Origin: Saccharospirillum sp040881935
GTDB taxonomy: Bacteria; Pseudomonadota; Gammaproteobacteria; Pseudomonadales; Natronospirillaceae
Reading direction: 5' to 3'
Assembly: GCF_040881935.1 (NCBI RefSeq)
Contig: NZ_JBBECH010000093.1
Location: 1-51,559, forward strand
Length of the DNA stretch: 51,559 nucleotides
Shown here: in pieces, positions 7,897 through 14,832 of the stretch
How the letters are laid out: each line of letters starts with the position of its first letter
Numbering within the stretch: position 1 is the first letter of the stretch
Translations under genes and position numbers: made by a program
Notes under the pieces: model-generated
The model's database searches: none
What the model saw: the letters and a program-made list of their open reading frames with translations, nothing else
What the model was told of the DNA's origin: nothing

Positions 7897-8043
7897 GTGA
7901 AGATAGTGATGTTTCAGTTTGTGGGCCGTGCTCTGGCGGCGTTCCTCACCCGGCCAGACCCGAATCACCAACCTGTTGCTACGAGTGGGCAAGACGTGCT
8001 GTTACCCGCGCTGCGCAGAGGTGATGTATTGCTGGTTGAGGGC
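7897..8043 (+). pseudogene. YiiX/DUF830-like permuted papain protein, N-terminal fragment
   Basis: The frame reads VGRALAAFLTRPDPNHQP... and ALRRGDVLLVEG, which matches the N-terminal part of YiiX/NlpC-P60-like proteins where R-x-G-D-V-L-L-V-E-G precedes the catalytic core. Family-like sequence ends at about 8043, exactly where an unrelated fragment begins on the other strand. The longer open frame to 8526 is a chance fusion through three different remnants. Confidence 0.55.
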
Positions 8044-8160
8044 TGCTCCCGGCCCACTAATCGCTCCCGCAACAACTCTGCCAGTGCCTCAACCGCCAGT
8101 TTACCCATGGCAGTGACGCTGGCCATGAAGCATCTGGCAGCGACACTGGCATTTGCCATC
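8044..8160 (-). pseudogene. Possible LacI-type regulator C-terminal scrap
   Basis: On the minus strand, MGKLAVEALAELLRERLVG resembles the helix near the C-terminus of LacI/GalR-family repressors (MGxLAxExLLxRI). Only about 35 residues remain, between a YiiX-like fragment and an EamA-like fragment. Weak call. Confidence 0.3.
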
Positions 8161-8182
8161 GCCGCCTGTAACGCTCGTTTGA

Positions 8183-8332
8183 ATAGGTATCATGTTTGGC
8201 GAGCAAGTGGGCCCTGCTGGCTTGCTGGGTGTGGGCGTGGCGAGTCTGGGCGTCGCACTTGCCATGCTGGGTGTTCGCAATTGGCGACCAGGACAGGTAC
8301 TGTTTGGGTTCGACCCGTTGTGGGCGCGCTAA
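8183..8332 (+). pseudogene. Possible EamA/DMT transporter C-terminal scrap
   Basis: The frame reads IGIMFGEQVGPAGLLGVGVASLGVALAML..., like the last transmembrane helix of EamA-type drug/metabolite transporters (F-G-E-x-x-x-P-x-x-L-x-G-x-x-L-I-x-x-G-V), ending at TAA 8330-8332. It has no upstream coding continuity and overlaps the end of map by four bases. Confidence 0.35.
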
Positions 8333-9111
8333 GCACCGACCACGGCTTCCTCTTCTCGCAAGGTGAGCACCTCAAAGCCGTCTGCGGTAACCGCAATGGT
8401 ATGCTCCCATTGAGCGGACAGCTTCTTGTCACTGGTCACCACGGTCCAGCCGTCGTGCTTCTGTTTGATTTTGGCTTTTCCCTGATTGATCATCGGTTCG
8501 ATCGTGAAGGTCATGCCTTCCTGTAGCACCAGCCCTTTGCCAGCCTGGCCATAGTGCAGCACCGAGGGTGCCTCATACATGTCGCGCCCAATGCCATGGC
8601 CGCAAAATTCCCGCACGACGGTGTATCCGTTTTTCGTGGCGTGGCGAAGAATGGCATGACCGATATCCCCCAGGGTGGCGCCCGGTTTTACCACCTTTAT
8701 GCCTTCCCACATAGCTTCGTAGGTTTTGTCGACCAAACGTTTGGCGAGCGGAGTCACGTTACCGATCAGGTACATTTTGCTGGAGTCGGCAATGAAGCCG
8801 CCTTGCTCCAGCGTAATGTCGATGTTGACGATATCCCCATCCTTGAGGGTCTGGGTCTCTGATGGAACGCCATGACACACCACGTGATTGACCGAGCTGT
8901 TCAAAGCATACTTAAAACCATATTGGCCTTTACTGGCCGGGCGAGCCTTTAATTGATCAATAATGTAACGCTCGGCCAGGTTATTGACGTCCATGGTGGA
9001 CATGCCCGCTACTATTTGATCATCAAGGTAGTGAAAGACAGAAGCAAGCATTCGGCCTGACTGGCGCATGACCTGCAATTCAGCGGTGGATTTCAGTTTG
9101 ATCTCAGACAC
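8329..9111 (-). CDS. map: Type I methionine aminopeptidase
   Basis: Removes the initiator Met from nascent proteins. All five metal ligands of the type I family are visible: Asp in VNIDITL, Asp in FIADSSKMY, His in CGHGIG, Glu in FTIEPMI and Glu in QWEHTIAVT; the substrate-loop His is in VVCHGVPS. Length (260 aa) is normal. I choose GTG at 9111 because AGGAAG lies 7 bases upstream; an ATG at 9132 would place the start deep in the previous gene. It overlaps the ParD-like gene by 8 bp, so the two are translationally coupled. It is not beside rpsB, the usual place of the housekeeping map, so this may be a second copy tied to the antitoxin-like partner. The last codons touch an EamA-like scrap. 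Confidence 0.9.
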   Translation of the reverse strand: MSEIKLKSTAELQVMRQSGRMLASVFHYLDDQIVAGMSTMDVNNLAERYIIDQLKARPASKGQYGFKYALNSSVNHVVCHGVPSETQTLKDGDIVNIDITLEQGGFIADSSKMYLIGNVTPLAKRLVDKTYEAMWEGIKVVKPGATLGDIGHAILRHATKNGYTVVREFCGHGIGRDMYEAPSVLHYGQAGKGLVLQEGMTFTIEPMINQGKAKIKQKHDGWTVVTSDKKLSAQWEHTIAVTADGFEVLTLREEEAVVGA

Positions 9112-9310
9112 TGGCGATCTTCCTGACCTCAACGTCAGCGACTTTCATTTGCTCGGCCATGATCTGGTTGAACGACAACCCCGGGTTGGCCTCGGCCAAC
9201 ATGCCGATCTTTATCCAGTACTCAGCCTGAGCGTTGATCGACCGCACCATAAAAGAACTGGCTTTGCGGATATCTTGGTGAAGCTCATCGTTGATCTTGA
9301 CGATTCCCAT
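9104..9310 (-). CDS. ParD-like antitoxin-family protein
   Basis: A 68-residue protein, MGIVKINDELHQDIRKASSF... with QAEYWIKIGMLAEANP. It matches the small ParD-like (DUF3423-type) family with a ribbon-helix-helix-like N-terminus: a short beta strand MGIVKI, then two helices. A longer frame upstream is excluded, because AGGA 7 bases before ATG 9310 and the family start agree. No ParE toxin follows; instead the gene overlaps map by 8 bp. From memory, ParD-like genes beside type I map recur in gammaproteobacteria. It may act as a DNA-binding autoregulator on the palindrome at 9319-9354, or bind the aminopeptidase; both are inference. Confidence 0.7.
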   Translation of the reverse strand: MGIVKINDELHQDIRKASSFMVRSINAQAEYWIKIGMLAEANPGLSFNQIMAEQMKVADVEVRKIASV

Positions 9311-9318
9311 GGTAAGTC

Positions 9319-9354
9319 CTGAATATACGGTATGTATACGAACCATATATTCAG
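9319..9354 (-). promoter_or_regulatory. 36-bp imperfect palindrome, candidate ParD-like operator
   Basis: Arms CTGAATATA (9319-9327) and TATATTCAG (9346-9354) are perfectly complementary; a central GTATAC (9334-9339) and GGT/ACC pairs share the same centre. Fifteen of 18 symmetric pairs match. It ends 8 bp before the ParD-like ATG (9310), where an autorepressor would sit. Confidence 0.65.
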
Positions 9355-9389
9355 CGGTATCTGGTTGCAAGAGATGTTTTGCCAGTGAA

Positions 9390-9884
9390 GGGGGCACCGC
9401 ATTTCGCGCCAAACCCAGAAGCCACGACGACGGTGTGCGCAACGGACCCTTCATGGGCGGGCTTGGTAACCCGATGTTTAGTCGCAACATCGATGGCGAA
9501 TTTGATCGCTGGCAGTTGGAGCCCGGTGTTCATGTGCAGCAAGCACTGAAACCGGCTTTTCTGGCAGTGCGATGGGTAGAGAGTGGGCAGGCGTTTTCGA
9601 AAAAACTGAAAATCGGCAAAGAAGCGTCAGCACTGGGAGAGCAAGATCGGTATTACCGGGCGCTGTTTCCGCTTGTGTTCGAGTACTGGCTATCGGAGCA
9701 GTTGCCGGCAACGATCAGGGTGTCGATGCTGTCTCCACAGCTTGCTGGCGACAGTGCCACCAGCGCGCTGCCGGTGACGCTCATGCGGGTCGATCTGACG
9801 GACTGGAAAGTCAATGTGGCTATCGGTCGCCCTGTTCTGGCTAAACCTTATGGGCTGGTCGATGATGCCGCTGACATCGGTTGA
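9390..9884 (+). pseudogene. GH116 (GBA2-type) glucosylceramidase-family N-terminal fragment
   Basis: The frame reads MGGLGNPMFSRNIDGEFDRW then QLEPGVHVQQALKP, and later YRALFP, a GD then SALPV. This is the pattern of the N-terminal beta-sandwich of GH116 non-lysosomal glucosylceramidase/beta-glucosidase proteins (PLGG-G-G-..R-G-F-RW-L-x-G-h). About 150 residues of an expected ~800 remain: neither the (alpha/alpha)6 catalytic domain nor a proper start is present. The frame is open but ends abruptly at TGA 9882-9884. No sugar genes are nearby. It is a truncated fragment brought in or left by recombination. Confidence 0.55.
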
Positions 9885-10017
9885 ACGTACCGGCCAGCAC
9901 TGGCCCAACCAGACACACGCGGGCCAGATCAACCATCTTGTGCACAGCAGCCGTAATCGTTGCCAGACGTGTCGAAGAGATTGAGAGAGACGATGCACTA
10001 GCTTTGAATGTTGGGAT

Positions 10018-10050
10018 AGTAGCAAGGTAAGATGCCCTTGCCTTGCTACT
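10018..10050 (-). terminator. Hairpin after the outer-membrane gene
   Basis: AGTAGCAAGG (10018-10027) pairs perfectly with CCTTGCTACT (10041-10050) just downstream of the barrel gene's stop. No clear U-run follows, so it may be a processing or weak termination structure. Confidence 0.4.
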
Positions 10051-10057
10051 GGCGAGA

Positions 10058-10604
10058 TTACAGCTTAAGCGTCAGTTTTACACCAATCGTTAGCGTGTCA
10101 TATTCCAATCCATCCAGTGAAGTCTCTTCAGTGCTGGTTGCCATAAAGACAGCGCCACCTTCAAGGTGATCTGTTATTTCACCCCCGATTCCTATCATCG
10201 AAGCGCCCCCGATGCCTACCAGCTCAGTATCTTCAGTCGTAAAGTCACCGAGGCCGAGTCCGCCTTCAAGGTACAAGCCACCCGCCTGTTCGAAGTAGTA
10301 GGTACCGCCAATACCAGTAAGGCCTGCAACAGCAGTGGTGCCACTGTCATCCGAAAAGAATGAGGCTTCTCTTTGATAATAAAGCGCAAAATTCGGGTTG
10401 ATGTGGCCACCGATTTTGAAAGAAGTGAGTATGCCCACGATACCCACTTTCAGAGGCTGAGTCTCCAGCGTAAGATGCTTCAAAAGAGTTTGTATTGATC
10501 CCGAGACCGCCAGCCAGGAAAAAGCCTTTACGCTCGTCTGCATTTGCTACTGATGTTCCCAAGGCCACTGTTAGCGCGACTGTTCCCATTAATACTTTTT
10601 TCAT
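10058..10604 (-). pseudogene. Small outer-membrane beta-barrel protein, frameshifted
   Basis: Two frames make one gene. The first (from ATG 10604) gives a classic signal peptide MKKVLMGTVALTVALGTSVANA, then ADERKGFFLAGGLGIN... and YRGHTHFF. The second continues FKIGGHINPNFALYYQRE through Gly-rich amphipathic strands to GVKLTLKL at the C-terminus. Removing one base from the AAA run at 10419-10421 (plus strand) joins them seamlessly as THFFKIGGHINP. The restored product, about 180 residues, has alternating strands (TYYFEQAGGLYLEGGLGLG) typical of an OmpX/OmpA-like barrel. Either the mutation is recent or it is a sequence error, because the rest of the frame is intact. Function unknown. Confidence 0.7.
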
Positions 10605-10676
10605 TATATCTATCGCCATCATTTTTTTGTTTTACTAAATTAACACATGCGCTGAGCAACTAACAACACACCCAAG

Positions 10677-10987
10677 GTAGTGAATCAAATACAGATTACG
10701 GACTTTCCAATAAAAATTCAGACCGCGCTAGTCAATAAAAGGTAGGTAATCTGGAGCTATTGAAGCACTGGGCGTAAAGCATGTTTTTCAGGCACAGAAA
10801 ATCCCCAGGCTGACCTGTGAACCGACTTTTTTGAAAAGGAAAGTCAGGTTAGCAATGTTGCTGACGACAACCCAGGTGTTCGCAGATATCCAAATCGCTG
10901 ACATTGGGCTCTGATGAATTGTACGGTACCAACCAAGCCCTTGAACTGGTTTTCAAAATACTGAGTGTTGTAGTACCTAGTGCACAG
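10677..10987. repeat. Degenerate copy C of the HUH element 3' region
   Basis: Aligns by eye with 4449-4760 and 6764-7085 with many substitutions, and starts right after CACACCCAAG (10667-10676). It fills most of the 400-bp gap between the barrel gene and the small zinc-ribbon gene; no gene remains in it. It is the oldest-looking of the three copies. Confidence 0.75.
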
Positions 10988-11013
10988 ATCTATGTGATGA
11001 GTAGAGGTCAGTT

Positions 11014-11286
11014 GTGACTTTAGATTGTAAGAAATGCAGAAAGCAAGTAGATGCTAAGTCTCAGCTAAAGGCCGCGATGAATGGGAGCTATTCGTGTTCA
11101 GGCTGCGGGCAAAAGTATGCTACTACACAGTTTGCTCGATTCATGTCTGCTTGGGCTTTAGGTGTTCTTCTCGTCGGTTTGCTTGCTTTTGCAAAATTGT
11201 CTGTAGTGATCGCGTTCCCTGTAGTAGCTGCACTGTTTGTTGCGCAGGCATGGTTACAAATTCGTAGAGTGATTAAAGCAGGGTAG
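11014..11286 (+). CDS. Small zinc-ribbon membrane protein
   Basis: Ninety residues. The N-terminus has two Cys pairs, C-K-K-C (about 5-8) and C-S-G-C (about 28-31), forming a probable zinc ribbon. Two hydrophobic segments follow (about 45-63 and 65-82), then a basic tail (QIRRVIKAG). GTG at 11014 is supported by AGAGG at 11003-11007. I do not recognise a specific family; comparable small proteins are often annotated as hypothetical. It sits between an HUH element remnant and an orphan Rhs tip. It could be immunity cargo from a displaced Rhs module, but its order (before the tip, not after) does not match the other two modules. Confidence 0.55.
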   Translation: MTLDCKKCRKQVDAKSQLKAAMNGSYSCSGCGQKYATTQFARFMSAWALGVLLVGLLAFAKLSVVIAFPVVAALFVAQAWLQIRRVIKAG

Positions 11287-11384
11287 AGACAAGAATCAGG
11301 ACATCCATAAAAACAGAAACCGGGTGCTGAAATAATGGTCATGAATAAAGTTGATTCAGAAGTGATCCCCTGCACTAACTGCTG

Positions 11385-11675
11385 TTGGACCCGGATCAGC
11401 CGATGGGGTATGTGAGAGGGAATCCGTTGGTTTGGGTGGATTGGCTAGGCTTGACTAATGACGAGCTAGTCGAAATAGCGGGGAACAAACTTAATCGCTT
11501 ACCATTAGATGGAGATGTTGAGATTACCGAGCGCCAACGGCCGATGGGCGGTTCAGTTCGGAAGGCAAATATAGAACAAGCGCAGATGGTCGCGACTCAG
11601 GCGACCGGCGTGCGCCAGCCGCTGACAATGATCGGCATGCCCGTCAACGCGATGCCCGCTACCACCCAGTCGTAG
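11385..11675 (+). pseudogene. Third orphan Rhs tip, truncated and running into antisense ynfA
   Basis: LDPDQPMGYVRGNPLVWVDW then LGL is the end of an Rhs core, fused to a different tip (TNDELVEIAGNKLNRLPLDGDVEITER...). Real tip sequence covers at most about 60 residues: from about 11590 the frame reads the antisense strand of a ynfA remnant, so the last ~27 residues are meaningless. No immunity gene follows. The tip is unrelated to the two M15-like tips. Confidence 0.6.
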
Positions 11676-11830
11676 GCACTCAGTTTTACCTGGTCGACCA
11701 GCCGGAGCCAGGTCAGGGCGGTCATGACGTAAACGCCGCCGTAGGCCGCGTAAATACGCCCGCTGGCCGCCGGGTGCAGCGTCAGCAGCCAGACCCAGAG
11801 TTCATGCGGGATGCTATAAACAGCCTGCTA
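11597..11830 (-). pseudogene. YnfA/UPF0060 family membrane protein, C-terminal remnant
   Basis: The minus strand reads ELWVWLLTLHPAASGRIYAA then YGGVYVMTALTWLRLVD... and GIALTGMPIIVSGWRTPVA-stop. These are the characteristic A-A-S-G-R-x-Y-A-A-Y-G-G-V-Y and G-x-x-I-x-L-x-G-M-x-I-I motifs of the four-helix UPF0060 family. About 75 of ~108 residues remain; the N-terminal helix is missing (an in-frame stop precedes). It is cut on the side facing the fec promoter. Confidence 0.7.
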
Positions 11831-11851
11831 ACCAGCTCACTATTTTTATTA

Positions 11852-11874
11852 ATGCAAATGAAAGTGATTTGCAT
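11852..11874 (+). promoter_or_regulatory. Fur-box-like palindrome upstream of fecB
   Basis: ATGCAAAT (11852-11859) and ATTTGCAT (11867-11874) form a perfect inverted repeat around GAAAGTG, 55 bp before the fecB start. The inner part AATGAAAGTGATTTGC resembles the GATAATGATAATCATTATC Fur consensus. fur is encoded in this window at 45014-45424. Confidence 0.6.
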
Positions 11875-11929
11875 AACGATGTGTATTCCAATAGCATCCG
11901 ACCCTCATTGCCTTTAGAGGAGTCGCGTC

Positions 11930-12826
11930 GTGCTTCGTTTGATTACCGTATTGTCTGTCATTGTGTTTTCCTGGTCCGCCCAAGCCGAGATTCGGGTGCA
12001 AGACGAGTTGGGGGAGTTGGTTCTGGATTCGGTGCCACAAAGGGTGGTAGCCCTGGAGTTTTCGTTTGTGGACGCCCTGGCCGCACTTGGGGTGTCTCCG
12101 GTTGGTGTTGCCGATGACGGCGATGCGAGCCGGCTGATCGGGCCGATTCGGGATCAGTTGGACGAGTGGACCTCTCTGGGTGTTCGTTCGCAGCCCAGCC
12201 TGGAAGTCATTGCCGCACTGAAACCAGACCTGATCATTGCAGACGTGGAGCGCCACGCCGCCGTCTATGAAGACCTGAAACGGATTGCCCCCACGCTGAT
12301 CCTAAAAAGCCGGGGCGAGACCTATGAAGACAATTTGGATGCCGTGCTGAAAGTAGCCGAGGCCTTTGGCCAGCAGGATTTGATGGAGCAGCGCATTGCC
12401 GAGCACCACCGGATCATGGACGGGTATGCCGCCCAGTTAGACAGTGATGCCACCGTTATGTTCGCCGTATCCAGTGTTAAGGGCGTGTACATGCACGGAC
12501 CGCAGGCCTATGCCGGCGGCGTTGTCCACCGATTGGGACTGCGCAGTCCATTGCCGCAGGATACCGAACAACCCTACATTCAGGCCACACTTGAGCGACT
12601 GGTTCAGACTAACCCGGACTATTTGCTGGTAGGCGAATATGGTGATCAAACCGCCGTTGACGAGTTCAAGCAAAACCCGCTCTGGTCGGTTATGGCATCG
12701 GTCAGGCAGGACACCTACGTGGAAACCGATCCGCGCTTGTGGTCGCTGAACCGGGGCATGATCTCGGCCGAAATCATGGCGGCTGAACTGGTCAAGTTGC
12801 TGAGTACGTCCACCGCCTCCCGATGA
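11930..12826 (+). CDS. fecB: Ferric citrate ABC transporter, periplasmic binding protein FecB
   Basis: Binds Fe(III)-dicitrate or a similar hydroxycarboxylate chelate in the periplasm and hands it to FecCD. About 298 residues with a signal peptide ending near SAQA (residue ~19). FecB-type signatures run in order: PQRVVALEFSFVDALAALGV, VGVADDGDA, LGVRSQPSLEVIAALKPDLI, LKSRGETYEDNL and a final WSLNRGMISAEIMAAELVKL. GTG at 11930 is preceded by AGAGGAG (11916-11922). It is first of four genes with ATGA overlaps. No fecA receptor or fecIR regulators are seen, so outer-membrane uptake must be encoded elsewhere. Regulation is probably by Fur through 11852-11874. Confidence 0.88.
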   Translation: MLRLITVLSVIVFSWSAQAEIRVQDELGELVLDSVPQRVVALEFSFVDALAALGVSPVGVADDGDASRLIGPIRDQLDEWTSLGVRSQPSLEVIAALKPDLIIADVERHAAVYEDLKRIAPTLILKSRGETYEDNLDAVLKVAEAFGQQDLMEQRIAEHHRIMDGYAAQLDSDATVMFAVSSVKGVYMHGPQAYAGGVVHRLGLRSPLPQDTEQPYIQATLERLVQTNPDYLLVGEYGDQTAVDEFKQNPLWSVMASVRQDTYVETDPRLWSLNRGMISAEIMAAELVKLLSTSTASR

Positions 12827-13854
12827 CCATAGCACTGTCTGCCCCGCGCTGGCGGCCTCCCGTGTGGTGGCCGTTATGCGTCATGCTGCCAGGCCTGGCA
12901 CTGGCGTTCGCGCTGTCGCTGTCGAGCTTTTCCCTGTTTGGGCTGGGCTGGATGGATATGTGGCGCGTTCTGATCGACTACGACCCGACTAGCATCAAGC
13001 ACCAGGTATTGGTCTCGCTCCGGTTACCGCGAGCGCTGGTCGCGATCTTTGTCGGCGCGTCGCTGGCCGTGGCTGGCCTGGTGATGCAGGGAATGACGCG
13101 TAACGAACTCGCTTCGCCGTCGGTGTTCGGTGTCAGCGCCGGGGCGACCCTGACCTTTGCCCTGTCAGCCACGGGTCTGTGGCCCGGGTTGTCGGCGCTG
13201 CCCATCGTGCTGGTGACCTTTTGTGGTGCTGGCATCGCGGGCGCTCTGGTGTTTATTCTCGGGGGCTTGCACCGTGCACCCATTAATCCGGTGCGGGTGG
13301 TGCTCGCTGGCGTGGCGTTGAATTTCCTGTTTCTTTCCCTGACCCGGGCCATTGTGATTTTGGCAGACGAGAACGCCTACGGTGTGTTTCATTGGCTGAC
13401 CGGAAGTATTGGCAACGCCACCTTCGCGGACGTACGGCTGGTGATACCCTGGACGCTGCTGGGGCTGATAGCCGCATTTTGGTTGAGCCACCCGCTCAAC
13501 CTGCTGCGCCTGGGCGAGGAGCGAATGCAAAACCTGGGCGGTGGCCTGGGACGAGTGCGCTGGCTGGGCAGTCTGACTGTTATTCTGCTGGTGGCCGCGG
13601 GGGTGAGCGTGGCTGGCCCGGTAGGTTTCGTAGGCTTGATGGTGCCGCACATCTGTCGTTTTATCGTCGGACAGGATTATCGTCTACTGGTGCCCATGTG
13701 CAGCCTGACCGGTGCCGTTCTGATGTTGTTGGCCGATACCCTGGCGCGTGGCTTGAGATTCCCGGATGACAGCCCGGTGGGTATTTTAACCACCTTGCTG
13801 GGCGCGGGCTTTTTCCTGGTTCTGGCACGACGCAACCGGGCGAATGTCGCATGA
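12823..13854 (+). CDS. fecC: Ferric citrate ABC transporter permease FecC
   Basis: A 343-residue FecCD-family inner-membrane permease with about nine to ten hydrophobic helices. The family motif LRLPRALVAIFVGASLAVAG then LVMQGMTRNELASPSVFGVS lies at about 67-105; the loop contacting the ATPase (GGGLGRVRWLG) and the conserved GPVGFVGLMVPHICR follow in the second half. It overlaps fecB by four bases (ATGA) and fecD likewise, so the three are translationally coupled. It pairs with FecD as a heterodimeric channel. Confidence 0.88.
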   Translation: MTIALSAPRWRPPVWWPLCVMLPGLALAFALSLSSFSLFGLGWMDMWRVLIDYDPTSIKHQVLVSLRLPRALVAIFVGASLAVAGLVMQGMTRNELASPSVFGVSAGATLTFALSATGLWPGLSALPIVLVTFCGAGIAGALVFILGGLHRAPINPVRVVLAGVALNFLFLSLTRAIVILADENAYGVFHWLTGSIGNATFADVRLVIPWTLLGLIAAFWLSHPLNLLRLGEERMQNLGGGLGRVRWLGSLTVILLVAAGVSVAGPVGFVGLMVPHICRFIVGQDYRLLVPMCSLTGAVLMLLADTLARGLRFPDDSPVGILTTLLGAGFFLVLARRNRANVA

Positions 13855-14828
13855 CAAGACTGCTGTGCTCCGCCGCTGGCTTGCTGGCCACCTTGCTGCT
13901 GTTTGCCGCCTGGCATCTTGGCGCCGGGGCGGTATCGATAGCGTTGCCAGACTTGTGGCAGACGCTGATACGCGGGCATCCGGACTACGACTTTATCTTC
14001 TGGGACTACCGCTTGCCGCGCCTGGTGATTGCCAGCCTGGCCGGAGCCGGATTGGCCTTGTCCGGGCTGCTGGTGCAGGGCGTGGTGCGTAATCCGCTGG
14101 CGTCGCCGGATATTCTGGGTGTCACGGGTGGAGCCAGCCTGGCGGTGGTGGTGACAACGCTTGCCTGGACCGGCGCACCGGTCACCCTGGTTCCCTTCGT
14201 GGCTCTGGCTGGCGGGCTCGCCAGCGCCGGCTTGTTGCTGTGGCTGGCGCGCTCGCAGTTGCACCAGCCGACTTCACTGGCGCTGATCGGCATCGCGTTG
14301 GCGGCCCTGTTTGCCGCTGCCATTGATTTTCTGCTGACCATCAACCCATTGGAAATCAATTCGTCGCTGATCTGGCTAACCGGCTCAGTCTGGGGGCGTA
14401 ACTGGTCGCACTTGCCGTTGTTGTTGCCCTGGCTAGCCGTGTTATTACCGGCTGCGGTGTATTTGGCCTATCAACTGGATTTGCTCAGCCTTGGTGATGA
14501 CACCGCCATCAGCCTGGGCACTCGTGTTGGCCGAGTTCGCATCGCGGCGCTGTTGACTGCAGTGGTGCTGGCCAGCGCGGCCGTATCGGTCTGCGGCGCG
14601 ATCAGCTTTGTTGGCCTGGTCGCACCGCATATGGCCCGTTTTCTGGTCGGTGGCCGACATGTGCGGCTCATTCCTGTCTGTCTGCTACTGGGCGCGATTA
14701 TGCTGGTCAGCGCCGACCTGTTTGCGCGTATTCTGATGCCACCGATCGAACTGCCCGCCGGCATAGTGACCGCTTTTATTGGCGCCCCTTATTTCATTTT
14801 TCTGATTACTCGATACCGACACTGGTGA
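13851..14828 (+). CDS. fecD: Ferric citrate ABC transporter permease FecD
   Basis: A 325-residue FecCD-family permease, second half of the FecC/FecD channel. YRLPRLVIASLAGAGLALSG then LLVQGVVRNPLASPDILGVT (about 46-85) closely follows E. coli FecD. NSSLIWLTGSVWGRNW and CGAISFVGLVAPHMARFLVG are the other family blocks, and it ends ELPAGIVTAFIGAPYFIFLI. It starts at ATGA overlapping fecC and stops 4 bp before fecE. Confidence 0.88.
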   Translation: MTRLLCSAAGLLATLLLFAAWHLGAGAVSIALPDLWQTLIRGHPDYDFIFWDYRLPRLVIASLAGAGLALSGLLVQGVVRNPLASPDILGVTGGASLAVVVTTLAWTGAPVTLVPFVALAGGLASAGLLLWLARSQLHQPTSLALIGIALAALFAAAIDFLLTINPLEINSSLIWLTGSVWGRNWSHLPLLLPWLAVLLPAAVYLAYQLDLLSLGDDTAISLGTRVGRVRIAALLTAVVLASAAVSVCGAISFVGLVAPHMARFLVGGRHVRLIPVCLLLGAIMLVSADLFARILMPPIELPAGIVTAFIGAPYFIFLITRYRHW

Positions 14829-14832
14829 CCCC

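Noticed and set aside
7897..8526. Single 209-codon protein
   Set aside because: Only its first ~50 codons look like a YiiX-type protein; the rest reads across fragments of other genes and into the antisense of map.
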